Source: Thereva unica (Eukaryota; Arthropoda; Insecta; Diptera; Therevidae). Taken from it: a DNA stretch of 64,000 bases. The position numbers were made by a program, and so were the translations under genes. Shown here one piece after another: positions 10,027 to 19,934 of the stretch; the first letter of the stretch is position 1, and each line of letters begins with the position of its first letter. The stretch is from positions 41,132,039-41,196,038 of the forward strand of contig OX465282.1 in the NCBI GenBank assembly GCA_949987705.1, written 5' to 3'. The notes beneath the pieces are model-generated. The model was given only the letters and a program-made list of their open reading frames with translations. It was not told where the DNA came from and made no database searches.

Positions 10027-13000
10027 ATGGACAACGCACAATTCGCAACACTATTGGAGCTGCAAATACAAAACCAGCAACAAATTTCACAATTGCTACA
10101 ACAGTTGGTTCATCAGAATTCAAGAAATTCAATCGAACCTGAAAGTGAGGTTAAACAGGCGATAAAAAATTTCAAGTGCGAAAAGTACAACCCAAAAACC
10201 CCTGCTGAAACATTTTTGGATTACTTTGAAGCGCAATGCAGAATGTGGGGTTTGAACAAGGACGACGAGTCTTTTAAAAAGGCAAAGCGTGAACTTTTCC
10301 TGTCTGCCCTAGGACCAGAGACATTTCACCAACTCAAAATTACCTTTGCAGATGAGGCAACAAAATTTGAAGAACAAAAGTATGAAGCAATCATAGGTAA
10401 ATTTTTACGTCTATATCAAGTCAAATGTACTAGATTTAAGGCCTTAATCGACTTCTGGAACTGCAGCCGCACAAAAAACCAGTCGATAGAATCCTACGCA
10501 AATACATTAAAAGAGTTAAGCCGTGATTGCGGTTATAACGGAGAAATTTTGGACAGACAACTGCGAGATAGATTTGCAACGGGGTTAAAACATAAAAAAT
10601 TAGAAATAGAACTTAGACAAAAATGGCCAGAGTTAAAAATTAAAGAGAACGACGCTGAAAGAGAAGTGACATTCACGGAGGTTTTTGCGGTAGCACAAGC
10701 TAGAGAAACCGCAGAAAAAGACTATGATGAACCCGAAGTAGATCAAGACACAGTGAATCGCATCCAAATAAGACAGTTCAATAAAACAAGAAGTACAAGG
10801 AAGCAACAGACTCGGTACATAAGTACAAAACAATGTAAAAGATGTGGACAAGAGCATTACAATAGAAAATGTACCGCAAAAAAACACAAGTGCGAAGCAT
10901 GTGGAATTGTGGGTCATTTTGGATCCTGCTGTTTAAAAAAAGGTAGGGCCAAGATCCTAAACGACGAAACAACAGGTAACAATACGGATCACCACAAGTT
11001 AAAGCCAAAACGCTATACACGAAAAACGAATACAGGCATTTACCGAACAGAAACGGATAGTTATATCGACCATATGAATCGAGGAGAAGAGGGTGACATT
11101 TTCCTAGTAAATAGGGGAAAGAAAATCGATGTAAAAATCAATGGGCTAAAGTGTACCATGGATTGGGACCCAGGAGCGGCATACTCAATTATCAGTACTG
11201 AGTTCTGGAAACAAATATGTTCGCCTAAACTTTATAAAGCCCCAGTACTTAACGCTTATGGAAATTTTAAGTTGCAATCACGGGGATTGTCATATGTCAA
11301 TGTCTCATTGGATCCAGTAACACAGGTATTAGCAGCAGCGGTCATAGACGCAGCTAACCCTATGCTTTTTGGGCTACCATGGAACGAAGCATTTTGTTTG
11401 AAGCTACCAAAACAAGTGTACAATATTCAGACTCAGAGAGAAGACGCACAACAATCTGGACAAACAATAACAAACGGTAAAAGGTGCCAAAACTCCACAG
11501 AGCAACAGTTACAGAAATTAATTAACGTTAACCAGCCTTTATTTAAAAACGACTTAGGCCTTATCAAAAATTACCAAGTAAAGCTACACATCAAAAGAGA
11601 CGCAAAGCCTGTCCACATTGCTGCACGACCAATTAAGTTTGGGCTTCAGAGGAACGTTGAGGCTGAAATAAAACGTCTAGAACATAAAGGAATTATATCA
11701 GCGGTGGACCCAAGTACAACGCCAGTTGAATGGGCTACACCGACCGTCAATGTTCCTAAGAAAGATGGATCTATAAGAATCTGCGGCGATTTTCGAACGA
11801 CGATAAATCCAGTCTTAATAACGGAAGCACATCCAGTCCCACTATTTGACCAATTACGGCGACAGCTGAAAGATGGGGACAAATTTACAAAGATCGACCT
11901 CAAAGATGCCTACCTCCAGTTTGAAGTGGCTCCAGAATCCCGTAGGTATTTGATTATATCAACACACAAGGGATATTTTCAGTACAATAGGCTACCGTTT
12001 GGCATTTCCAACGCACCAGCAATATTCCAGCGCTACCTTGAGAAACTATTGGAAGGTATCCCTAACGTAGCCGTATACTTCGACGACATTGCAGTTACAG
12101 GCGCTAATGATAAAAAACACTTAAGTAACTTAGCTGAAGTACTAATACGACTTCGAGATGCCGGATTTTTGGTACGACTCGATAAGTGTTCCTTTATGAA
12201 AGATTCAATAGAATATTTGGGACACACCATTAGCAAATTTGGGACGTTACCATCAGAATCAAAACTGGCAGCGATTAAAAAAGCTGCAGCACCAACAAAC
12301 AAAACAGAACTCAGGTCTTTTCTGGGACTCGTAAATTGTTATGAAAGACATATCCCCAATTTACATGGATTGTGCGCGAATTTATACGAGTTAGTGAGAA
12401 AGAATTGTAAGTGGCAATGGAACAAGGAAGAGATGAAACTCTTTAGAAAAATTAAAGAGAGAATGCAACATCCCCAGTTGTTGATTCCATTTGACGAATC
12501 AAAAGAATTATATCTGGCTTGCGACGCATCAGAAAAAGGAGTTGGGGCAGTACTTTTCCACAAGGATCACCAGAACACAGAACAACCGATCACATTTGCA
12601 TCGCGAAAGCTAACACCCACAGAACAAAAATATTCGGTGATAGACAGAGAAGCATTAGCAATATTTTTCGCAGTGCGGAAATTTGATCAATATTTACGGG
12701 GAACCCATTTCAAGCTTATAACAGACCACAAACCACTGACACACATATTCGGTGAAAAAAGGAATTTACCCAAGCTTGTTAACAATCGCTTAACACGATA
12801 TGCACTGTTCATTGGTCAATATAGTTATGATATCGTTTACAGAAAAGGTACATCAAACCAAGTTGCAGACTGCCTTTCACGCTTACCTAATGAGACCGAA
12901 CAGAAGTCAACAGAAGAGCACCAGATTTCCTATGTGGCACAGAGTCACGTTGAGTTGAAGTTCGACGATTTAAATTTATCACAGGAAGTGTTACGCAAAT

Positions 13001-14508
13001 CGACAAAAACAGATCACATACTGAAGCAAGTAAAGTGGGGTATAAGAGCGAAGTGGCCGCAAAGCACAGTGTCACCAGCAAGTAAATCCTACTACGACAA
13101 GCGAGACGAATTATCCTTAGAAGATGGTATCTTAATGGGGCAAGGAAGAATTGTAATACCTTCGCAGTTACGAAATACAGTCCTGGAACAATTACATAGA
13201 GGACATCCAGGCATTGTCGCGATGCGAGCCTTATCCAGATATTACGTGTGGTGGCCTCGTATCGATGCAGATATCGAAATTTTTTGCAAACAATGTAACA
13301 CATGTCAGCAACAACGTCAACGAGCACCGGAACTCGCCGTGTATTCATGGTCCTTACCGGACGCAGTTTGGGAGCGAATACATGTAGACTTCGCAGGACC
13401 CTTCGAAGGAAAAGTTTGGCTAGTTTTGGTGGACGCGCTCTCAAAGTGGGTGGAAGTAAAACCACTTACAACAATGACAACAGCATGTCTCTGCAACGCA
13501 TTATGCGACATTTTCACAACTTTTGGACTTCCGCGTGTCATTGTTTCGGACAACGGCACTCAATTTAAATCGAGTCATTTCAAGGAATTCTGTATACGCC
13601 GGGGGATCAAGCATATCACGTCATCGCCATATCACCCGAGGACTAATGGCCTGGCAGAACGGTTTGTAAGGACCTTCAAAACACGTATGAAAGCTAGTGG
13701 GAGCGCATCATGTAGTCAACGAGATCGTCTTCGTGAGTTTTTGCTCAGTTATAGAAATACACCACATCCAGCCACAGGGAAATCACCGGCTGAATATATG
13801 TTCGGAAGACGTCTAGCCAGTATATGGGACAACATTAAGCCAGACCGAAGGAGGCACACACAATTCATGAATCTTAAGCATGAGTTAGAAAACATGAGAA
13901 CACAACGAGAATTCCACAGTGGACAGACCGTCTACAGCAGAACACCGATACAAAAGGAGTGGGAGAAAGCCAGGGTAGTAGACAGAACTGGTAGATACTC
14001 ATACAAAATCCGGACATCAGACGGAATAGAACACAGAAGGCATGCAGACCATCTACGCGGCCGAATCGAGGAACAGGATACGGACATTGTCACACCAAAT
14101 AATAAGGAAACACAGGATACGGACATTGTCACACCAAATAATAAGGAAACACAGGATACGGACATTGTCACACCAAATAATACGGAAACACAGGATACGG
14201 ACATTGTCACACCAACTGATACGGAAACAGGAGTAGGTCCACCCATACATCAATGCGATCAACAGGGGCGAATTACCGGTACAGCAACCGATGCGAAATC
14301 AGCATCGTACAGTAGACATACCCGAGAGGACATACCCTTCAAAAAGACGAAAGAAACAGATGTGGAGACAAACATCATTCCGCCCACGTCCCCGAAGACA
14401 TCGGAGGAACAGAGCAATACACTGTCGCAAAGAGGAGAAACGATAGTCAGACGAAGCTCAAGGATCAAACGTCCACCTAGAAGATTTTCGCCGACAAACT
14501 ATAAGTAA
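10027..14508 (+). CDS. mag-like Gag-Pol polyprotein
   Basis: This is a full Gag-protease-reverse transcriptase-RNase H-integrase polyprotein of about 1493 aa. The ATG at 10027 is chosen because the frame's upstream extension uses GTG and lies in the LTR. Rough residues: Gag with Gln-rich N-terminus; zinc knuckle CKRCGQEHYNRKC near 270 and a second CEACGIVGHFGSCC; protease WDPGAAYSII near 378; reverse transcriptase with KIDLKDAYLQ and YFDD near 683; RNase H CDASEKGVGAVLF near 828; integrase His/Cys finger from HRGHPG near 1057, then DDE residues in VDFAGPF, SDNGTQF and NGLAERF (about 1120-1206). A four-fold 13-residue repeat (QDTDIVTPNNKET) sits in the C-terminal tail. Odd points are protease D-P-G in place of D-T/S-G, and YFDD in place of YVDD/YLDD. 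There are no stops or frameshifts, so it is potentially active if the protease change is tolerated. Confidence 0.95.
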   Translation: MDNAQFATLLELQIQNQQQISQLLQQLVHQNSRNSIEPESEVKQAIKNFKCEKYNPKTPAETFLDYFEAQCRMWGLNKDDESFKKAKRELFLSALGPETFHQLKITFADEATKFEEQKYEAIIGKFLRLYQVKCTRFKALIDFWNCSRTKNQSIESYANTLKELSRDCGYNGEILDRQLRDRFATGLKHKKLEIELRQKWPELKIKENDAEREVTFTEVFAVAQARETAEKDYDEPEVDQDTVNRIQIRQFNKTRSTRKQQTRYISTKQCKRCGQEHYNRKCTAKKHKCEACGIVGHFGSCCLKKGRAKILNDETTGNNTDHHKLKPKRYTRKTNTGIYRTETDSYIDHMNRGEEGDIFLVNRGKKIDVKINGLKCTMDWDPGAAYSIISTEFWKQICSPKLYKAPVLNAYGNFKLQSRGLSYVNVSLDPVTQVLAAAVIDAANPMLFGLPWNEAFCLKLPKQVYNIQTQREDAQQSGQTITNGKRCQNSTEQQLQKLINVNQPLFKNDLGLIKNYQVKLHIKRDAKPVHIAARPIKFGLQRNVEAEIKRLEHKGIISAVDPSTTPVEWATPTVNVPKKDGSIRICGDFRTTINPVLITEAHPVPLFDQLRRQLKDGDKFTKIDLKDAYLQFEVAPESRRYLIISTHKGYFQYNRLPFGISNAPAIFQRYLEKLLEGIPNVAVYFDDIAVTGANDKKHLSNLAEVLIRLRDAGFLVRLDKCSFMKDSIEYLGHTISKFGTLPSESKLAAIKKAAAPTNKTELRSFLGLVNCYERHIPNLHGLCANLYELVRKNCKWQWNKEEMKLFRKIKERMQHPQLLIPFDESKELYLACDASEKGVGAVLFHKDHQNTEQPITFASRKLTPTEQKYSVIDREALAIFFAVRKFDQYLRGTHFKLITDHKPLTHIFGEKRNLPKLVNNRLTRYALFIGQYSYDIVYRKGTSNQVADCLSRLPNETEQKSTEEHQISYVAQSHVELKFDDLNLSQEVLRKSTKTDHILKQVKWGIRAKWPQSTVSPASKSYYDKRDELSLEDGILMGQGRIVIPSQLRNTVLEQLHRGHPGIVAMRALSRYYVWWPRIDADIEIFCKQCNTCQQQRQRAPELAVYSWSLPDAVWERIHVDFAGPFEGKVWLVLVDALSKWVEVKPLTTMTTACLCNALCDIFTTFGLPRVIVSDNGTQFKSSHFKEFCIRRGIKHITSSPYHPRTNGLAERFVRTFKTRMKASGSASCSQRDRLREFLLSYRNTPHPATGKSPAEYMFGRRLASIWDNIKPDRRRHTQFMNLKHELENMRTQREFHSGQTVYSRTPIQKEWEKARVVDRTGRYSYKIRTSDGIEHRRHADHLRGRIEEQDTDIVTPNNKETQDTDIVTPNNKETQDTDIVTPNNTETQDTDIVTPTDTETGVGPPIHQCDQQGRITGTATDAKSASYSRHTREDIPFKKTKETDVETNIIPPTSPKTSEEQSNTLSQRGETIVRRSSRIKRPPRRFSPTNYK
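14074..14229 (+). repeat. 4 x 39-bp tandem repeat inside mag-like ORF
   Basis: Copies start at 14074, 14113, 14152 and 14191. They begin CAGGATACGGACATTGTCAC and encode QDTDIVTPNNKET-like units in frame. They lie after the integrase core, in a low-complexity tail. Confidence 0.95.
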
Positions 14509-14530
14509 TGCTAGTATCTTCCTTTTTAGG

Positions 14531-14540
14531 TCGGGAGGAA
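14531..14540 (+). other. Polypurine tract of mag-like element
   Basis: TCGGGAGGAA directly precedes the 3' LTR, the expected place for the plus-strand primer. Confidence 0.7.
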
Positions 14541-14694
14541 TGTAGAGTTAAGATTTAGAAAGAAGAAGATTTTGTTTCATGTTAATTTGAGATTAGAACA
14601 TAGTATTAAGAAAAGAAGAAGATTTAATTGTGTCTTTTTGGTTTGTGAATAAAACACTTAACGCCCTAAACAGTCTTTTCCAAATTACATTACA
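14541..14694 (+). repeat. 3' LTR of mag-like element (154 bp)
   Basis: Starts TGTAGAGTTAAG and ends TTACATTACA. The CGTAG target copy follows at 14695-14699. Confidence 0.93.
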
Positions 14695-14794
14695 CGTAGT
14701 AATCTTAAAAATTTGGTTAAAATTGTCAATATTTAATTTAATTAAATTTGTCAAATTGTCAACAATAGGCAAAGCAAGCCAAACACTCTGTCTC

Positions 14795-15535
14795 CTAACT
14801 GGGTGCCGGTGTATAAGAAAATAGTAAACATTACACTGACGAAAACTGTGAAATGCACACGAAAACAGTTTCCTTGCGTTCCTGCTCGTGCTATTATCAT
14901 TCACAAGTCGCAAGGTGGGACGTTTACTGTTATTGTTTATAAATACTCCTCGGAGCAACCACAACAGTTGGTGTACATGGCGCTGAGTCGGGTAACGAAT
15001 ATAGACGGCTTGCACATCATCACGGAAAAAGATGCGCCTTTTATCTTCAAACACGGACGGGATGGGAACGACTCACAGACTACGCGAGCTGTCCGTAACG
15101 AACACATTCGACTCCGTGGACACTTCGAAAGCAGTGAAATTTTGTGATGACGGTAACAACGCTGGGCAAACTGTAGTGACAAACCTTAATGTTCAGAGTT
15201 TGTCTGCGCACTTCGCCGATATTGAAACGGATCCCGTGATACCAAGATCGGACTGACGTGGATGCGTGACAATTTTGATCCAGTTCCAATCAATAATTAT
15301 GAATGTATATAACCAGGCATAATAATCGATCGGATTCTGATACAAACGCAGCTGGTGGAGTAGCAATCTATCGAAAATTAACATCAACATCCACGGCCAA
15401 AGTTCTCCACGTTGAATTGTCGGACACAACTCGTCTCATCAGAAACACAGGCGACGTCTGCTTGGCTGAAATTACATGCTTCACTGCTGATACAACGTAT
15501 AAAATTGTACTTGGCGCAGTGTATGTATATTCATC
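14795..15535 (+). pseudogene. Helitron replicase-helicase, C-terminal part with start of endonuclease domain
   Basis: This is the end of a PIF1-like superfamily 1 helicase as found in Helitron RepHel proteins. The frame 14803-15147 contains AIIIHKSQGGTF (helicase motif V region) and LVYMALSRVTNIDGL (motif VI). A shifted frame then gives LNVQSLSAHFADIETD, the start of the apurinic-like endonuclease module that some Helitrons carry, and a further frame gives GGVAIYRK and KIVLGAVYV. The Rep part and helicase motifs I-IV are missing, and at least two frame changes are needed, so it is dead. The endonuclease module is cut at about 15535 by the non-LTR element on the other strand and continues at 19935. 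Confidence 0.85.
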
Positions 15536-15779
15536 CTCGATATATGTGTTTATTTATTCAGCAAATGTACACAAGATACAAATCTTTTAGAGTACAATAT
15601 ACATATAGGATACAAATCGTTTACGGCACAATATAAAGTATTAAAACTAAAAAGAGAGAAAAAGGACCAAAGAATACAAAACAAAAGAAAAAAAATGAAA
15701 ACTACTGAAAAGCTTGCTCAACTAAATATGACTTTGACCATTCACACAAAGACGTATATGGACATCAAAACAATTAAAA

Positions 15780-18608
15780 TTAACTCCCGGACAAGTGCTT
15801 AATAAGTTCCCTCCTGAAGACCGCCGCTGTAGTGGCTCCCCTCACAGAAGGAGGCAAATTATTCCATAGTCTAATTGTGTACAAGAAGTAGGATTGACCA
15901 CCAATTCTGCTCTTGTAAGAAGGTATACGAAAGCTTAACAGGCGGCGTGACTGTAACGGTACTATAAAACTAGCCAAATACTTGGGGTTACTGGTAAAAT
16001 GTACCTTATAAAGTAGACATATTGCGTGCATGTCAAGGTAGGACAAGAACTCGCAGGGGATGAGAAATTTGCGATAGATGGAAACATGGGCATTTCTTCG
16101 TAAGCCAAAACAGAATCTAATGCAGTCATTAAAAGCTACATTCAGACGACGCCTGCAAACGGCATCCAAGGCAATATAGCTCGAGATACCATATAGAAAA
16201 TGTGGCATGATGAGACTCTTAACCAGTTTTAGACGGGTCTGCTGAGGTAGGAGTTTACCAAATAACCATAACCTACGAAGGCAACTATAAATTTTACTAA
16301 GAATCAGCGAGACGTGGTCGCAACAAGTCAATCTCGAGTTCACCACAATACCCAAGTTCGTAGCCTTATTCACAATACACAGGGGAGTATTATCAATCAT
16401 GATAGGACTTAAATCATGGGTGTTAACTGAGCGACGGCTAATAAATAAGGCCACTGATTTATTAGGATTGAGTCGAAGATAATTTTTAGACGCCCAGCTT
16501 GAGATATTACGCAGGTCACCATTCACTCTTACAATGCATTCGGCCAGTTTATCAGATGAAGATGAGGTATATACTTGCGTATCATCAGCAAAGAAGTGAA
16601 AACAGCAGTTCCGGATGACGGTAGACATATCATTAGTGAATAAAGTGTAGAGCAAAGGTCCGAGAACAGAGCCCTGCGGTACTCCTGATGGTACAGGAAG
16701 AAAAGATGAGTACTTATCATTGAACTTGACGGACTGTGACCTGTTGGAAAGGAATGAGGAGAGGAGAGAGATAGCAGAAGACGAGAAATTGAAGAGAGTA
16801 GCAAGTTTATGCAGCAAGAGACTATGATTAACGGTGTCAAACGCTTTTGAGAAATCAAGTAGAACCAATACAGCAGTCTCATTATTATCCAACTTCGCTC
16901 GAACATCAGTGGTGACCTTCAGCAGTGCTGTCTCACAACTATGAAACCGCCGAAAGCCAGACTGGTACTCACACAGTAGGTTACGTCCTTCAAGAAACGA
17001 TTGAATCTGATCATACATAATCCTCTCAAGGACCTTGGAAAAGTAGGATAGAATACTAATTGGCCTGAAGTCAGAGATGTCGGAAGGAGAGGATTTTTTA
17101 GGCATTGGCGTAATAATAGCTTTCTTCCATACATCAGGAAATGCAGAGTATGTCAAGCAGCAATTGAATATGTGAGTAACTGTATCGATCACATATGGGA
17201 TTATGAGCTTGAAAAATTGAGGTTCAATACCATCAGCACCAGTGGCATTCGAATGAACAGACTTAAAAGATGCAAGCACATCGGCCGCATCCACACATCT
17301 AAAGCTGAAGCCATCAAACGAGGGTGCAGCTCTCTGATCAAAATTAACGCTAGTAGGCATTAAAGGTTGGATAAATGACTCGTTCATAAGTTCAATGTCA
17401 ATGTTAAGGTCACTTGCATTTATAGGCTCAGTATGTATTCCCAGTTTTCGTATATTCTTCCACAGCTGTTTAGGTGGGAGGTCAGGTTTGAGCCTAGCCG
17501 CATAGAACTCCCGCTTAGCGAGACGAATTTTTTTGTTAACCATATTACGCACATGTTTATACCTACTGTAGGATTCAGTCGTTCTCAGCCGTCTGTATCT
17601 ACGATAGAGGAGTTCACGTTCCTGGATTAGCAGTCTGACTTCGGGATTATACCAAGGACAATTATGACACTCCGGCTTCTTACGAATTCGTTTGAGAGGC
17701 ACACACTCGTTGAATGCAGCTAAGATAAGGGAGGTGAACATCTGTACTTTCTCATCAATAGATTGTAGACTATATATCACGTGTAGAGGTAGAGTGAGAC
17801 ATTTTTGGTGAATGGAATCATAGTCAATATTTCTATAATCCCTGTATGTAATAAATTGATCAGAGGCAGCTGTTGAGCATGAAAATCTCACAGAGAGAAA
17901 CAGGAAGTCATGGTCAAATAGGCTGGGAGGTGAAAGTTGACTCCAACGAACCACCCTTTCAACGTTCGACGTGGCAAGAATGTCAAGCAAAGAGGGTCGC
18001 AAGCAATTATTGAATGTTGGAAGATTGTTTAAGATCTCAATATCAACAGATTGGAGTAACCATTTGAACGTATTGCTTCTATGGTTTGATTTAAGCAGGT
18101 TAACATTGAGATCACCCGCAATAAGAATATCGCTATACTGCCTACTAAGCCTAGAGAGAACGTTAAAGAGTTCCTCGGCATTATCTTCGTTAAATAAGTT
18201 GGGCGGGCAGTACACAGAAACAAGCAAACACACGTCGCTAGGCGTTTTAACCTCAACAGCAATAAATTCACAATGTTCACCCATGGATCTGTAGATAATC
18301 TTCGACCGAAATGACTTGGAAACATAGACAGCCACACTCCCACCAATCCTGTCAGGCCTATCATTGCGATGAATGATAAAGTTATTTAGGGACACATAGG
18401 AGCAAGGGATATCACAATTTAGCCACGTCTCGCTGACCAGAAGTGCATGCACTCCAGTGTCATCGAGAATTTCCCTCAAGTCATCAATCTTGTTCCTCAG
18501 ACTTCTTGCATTAAGATAGCAAATATTTAACACATTCGCTTTTACTTGAGAGCATATGATTTTTAGCAGCCTACCCACATCATACACAAAATCAGACGTA
18601 CTATCCAT
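15780..18608 (-). CDS. Non-LTR ORF2: endonuclease-reverse transcriptase
   Basis: The protein has about 942 aa from the Met at 18608 (MDSTSDF). An upstream in-frame Met at 18665 would add a hydrophobic leader of 19 residues that is atypical for the family, so I prefer 18608. The N-terminal apurinic-type endonuclease shows LNARSLRNKIDDL, VSETW, AGDLNVN and LFDHDFLFLSV. The reverse transcriptase shows FRPISILSYFSKVLERI, LLDFSKAFDTVNH, SGVPQGSVLGPLL and the catalytic FADDTQVY. The C-terminal part is of the Jockey/CR1 type, without RNase H. All recognised catalytic positions are present. It would nick the target and prime cDNA synthesis from the element RNA together with ORF1p. Confidence 0.93.
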   Translation of the reverse strand: MDSTSDFVYDVGRLLKIICSQVKANVLNICYLNARSLRNKIDDLREILDDTGVHALLVSETWLNCDIPCSYVSLNNFIIHRNDRPDRIGGSVAVYVSKSFRSKIIYRSMGEHCEFIAVEVKTPSDVCLLVSVYCPPNLFNEDNAEELFNVLSRLSRQYSDILIAGDLNVNLLKSNHRSNTFKWLLQSVDIEILNNLPTFNNCLRPSLLDILATSNVERVVRWSQLSPPSLFDHDFLFLSVRFSCSTAASDQFITYRDYRNIDYDSIHQKCLTLPLHVIYSLQSIDEKVQMFTSLILAAFNECVPLKRIRKKPECHNCPWYNPEVRLLIQERELLYRRYRRLRTTESYSRYKHVRNMVNKKIRLAKREFYAARLKPDLPPKQLWKNIRKLGIHTEPINASDLNIDIELMNESFIQPLMPTSVNFDQRAAPSFDGFSFRCVDAADVLASFKSVHSNATGADGIEPQFFKLIIPYVIDTVTHIFNCCLTYSAFPDVWKKAIITPMPKKSSPSDISDFRPISILSYFSKVLERIMYDQIQSFLEGRNLLCEYQSGFRRFHSCETALLKVTTDVRAKLDNNETAVLVLLDFSKAFDTVNHSLLLHKLATLFNFSSSAISLLSSFLSNRSQSVKFNDKYSSFLPVPSGVPQGSVLGPLLYTLFTNDMSTVIRNCCFHFFADDTQVYTSSSSDKLAECIVRVNGDLRNISSWASKNYLRLNPNKSVALFISRRSVNTHDLSPIMIDNTPLCIVNKATNLGIVVNSRLTCCDHVSLILSKIYSCLRRLWLFGKLLPQQTRLKLVKSLIMPHFLYGISSYIALDAVCRRRLNVAFNDCIRFCFGLRRNAHVSIYRKFLIPCEFLSYLDMHAICLLYKVHFTSNPKYLASFIVPLQSRRLLSFRIPSYKSRIGGQSYFLYTIRLWNNLPPSVRGATTAAVFRRELIKHLSGS

Positions 18609-18865
18609 CTGGAAAAATATCAATAACATAACAACAGCCAATATCAGGAGGATAACTACAAGCACGATATTTATGCAATGTGTAGATTGAGGAAAGCATC
18701 AACGCAGCGAAGTGGTCAAAGTCATGAATAAAATTAAACAGACTAAAATTAAATTTGCAAAAAAAGCAATAAAAACAATTGAACTTAACCATAGTAAAAA
18801 AAATGAAATACCTAGCAATTTTAAAACAAGTTAGAGCGTCTAAATAGCACTAAGTAATATTAAAA

Positions 18866-19738
18866 CTAATTATCAGCATTGACGTTGTCCCTGTTGACAT
18901 TCACTCCAATAATTTCCTCAATGGCATCCACAGAAGTTACCTTGAGAAGAGGGTCAGTCTTGTGACGGCGAATGTAAACAACACCGTGACGAGTGGTTAC
19001 AGTGGAGATGGCGTCATTAAGTCTATATTTGTTTGCCATATTGTAAATTCTCTGATTATTTTTAGAGAGGCTCTCACAAATATATAATCTCCCATCAGGA
19101 TTAAGTGTGATATTTATCTGGCTCAATTTAACACCACCGCTACGATAAAATTTTCGAATGAACTCTAACTTTTCAGTGGTGTTTGACAATTTTATCACCA
19201 TTCTTGTCCTCTTATTGCCGTTGTTTGGGCTGCGCAAGAAGAATGCATCCGTATATGCAGATAACTCATGTCCAATACAAGCAGCAATATCGGTCAGTAC
19301 TTTCTTAGGTTGCAGTGACTCAATATTCGGAATACCAGAAACTATTACATCGCTTAGTTTCAGCAATCTCTCATTCTCATCAACTTTTTGGTAAAGGACA
19401 CACACATCCTGCTGAGTTGCATGCACATCGTCACTAATCTTGCTCATTTTATCAACAACACTCCGTACGTCGCCCAGTATGCTGTCAATTTTCTGGGTTA
19501 ATCCAGATATGACACTCTCCATCTCACTAAATTTCTCAATCATCAAATCAGTAAGAAAAGTTTTCAAACGGGTCTCAAGCAAATCGACGGCATCAATTGA
19601 TAGCGAGCGGGGAGATGGTGCAGGCAGTGATGCTCCAGTGTCTGTTTTAAATGCAATGTCCCTACCTCTTCCTCTGGTGACGACCGGAGTCTGTTTTTGA
19701 TTAGTAGCGGCAGTTTTGCTAGCTTGCTTATTCATCAT
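18866..19738 (-). CDS. Non-LTR ORF1: coiled-coil RNA-binding protein
   Basis: This is about 291 aa from the Met at 19738; the frame is open to a Met at 19828, but the 30 extra residues are hydrophobic and look like leader sequence. A basic start (MNKQASKTAATNQK) is followed by a long heptad-rich stretch (about residues 50-135 of the protein, ETRLKTFLTDLMIEKFSEME onwards) likely to form a coiled coil. Then comes an RRM-like and basic C-terminal region (MVIKLSNTTEKLEFIRKFY, YICESLSKNNQRIYNMANKY). This layout matches L1-type ORF1 proteins that coat element RNA. It lies just upstream of ORF2 in the same orientation. Confidence 0.8.
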   Translation of the reverse strand: MMNKQASKTAATNQKQTPVVTRGRGRDIAFKTDTGASLPAPSPRSLSIDAVDLLETRLKTFLTDLMIEKFSEMESVISGLTQKIDSILGDVRSVVDKMSKISDDVHATQQDVCVLYQKVDENERLLKLSDVIVSGIPNIESLQPKKVLTDIAACIGHELSAYTDAFFLRSPNNGNKRTRMVIKLSNTTEKLEFIRKFYRSGGVKLSQINITLNPDGRLYICESLSKNNQRIYNMANKYRLNDAISTVTTRHGVVYIRRHKTDPLLKVTSVDAIEEIIGVNVNRDNVNADN

Positions 19739-19934
19739 GACACTTATACACCAGCTGACAACTGTCGGAAACAACAACAACACTGCACGTCGGACTATAG
19801 AAATTGATAAATCACGAAAATAATGCAACTATTAAGCGGATAAAGTACTCTGCGGGGTCCAAAATAGATTTACGGAACTTATTCTTCAATGACCACTCAA
19901 AAAACCATGGAAAACAAATTAGATTCGACGGAAA

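Larger units (their letters stand above)
9848..14694 (+). mobile_element. Complete mag-like Ty3 LTR retrotransposon
   Basis: A 4.85-kb element with short LTRs (9848-10004 and 14541-14694), TG...CA ends, and a 5-bp target duplication CGTAG at 9843-9847 and 14695-14699. The LTRs differ by a 3-bp indel and a few bases near the AAGAAGAAGA tract, so insertion is recent. A primer site follows the 5' LTR and a purine tract precedes the 3' LTR. A single uninterrupted ORF encodes Gag and Pol. A one-ORF design and very short LTRs are typical of the mag clade. It sits within sequence related to a Helitron. Confidence 0.93.
15550..19900 (-). mobile_element. Complete two-ORF non-LTR retrotransposon (Jockey/CR1 group)
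   Basis: A minus-strand LINE with ORF1 (about 18866-19738), a 200-nt spacer and ORF2 (15780-18608), both uninterrupted. The 3' end on the minus strand reads TGCTGAATAAATAAAC at about 15550-15570, a short AATAAAT-type tail rather than poly(A). The element splits a Helitron endonuclease module, so it arrived after that Helitron. The exact 5' end and target duplication could not be fixed. It looks recent and potentially active. Confidence 0.85.

Noticed and set aside
12887..13465. 192-aa minus-strand ORF opposite mag-like Pol
   Set aside because: Antisense shadow of the RNase H/integrase coding region.
14074..14229. CRISPR-like array
   Set aside because: Repeats are directly adjacent without spacers and are translated in frame; the genome is eukaryotic.
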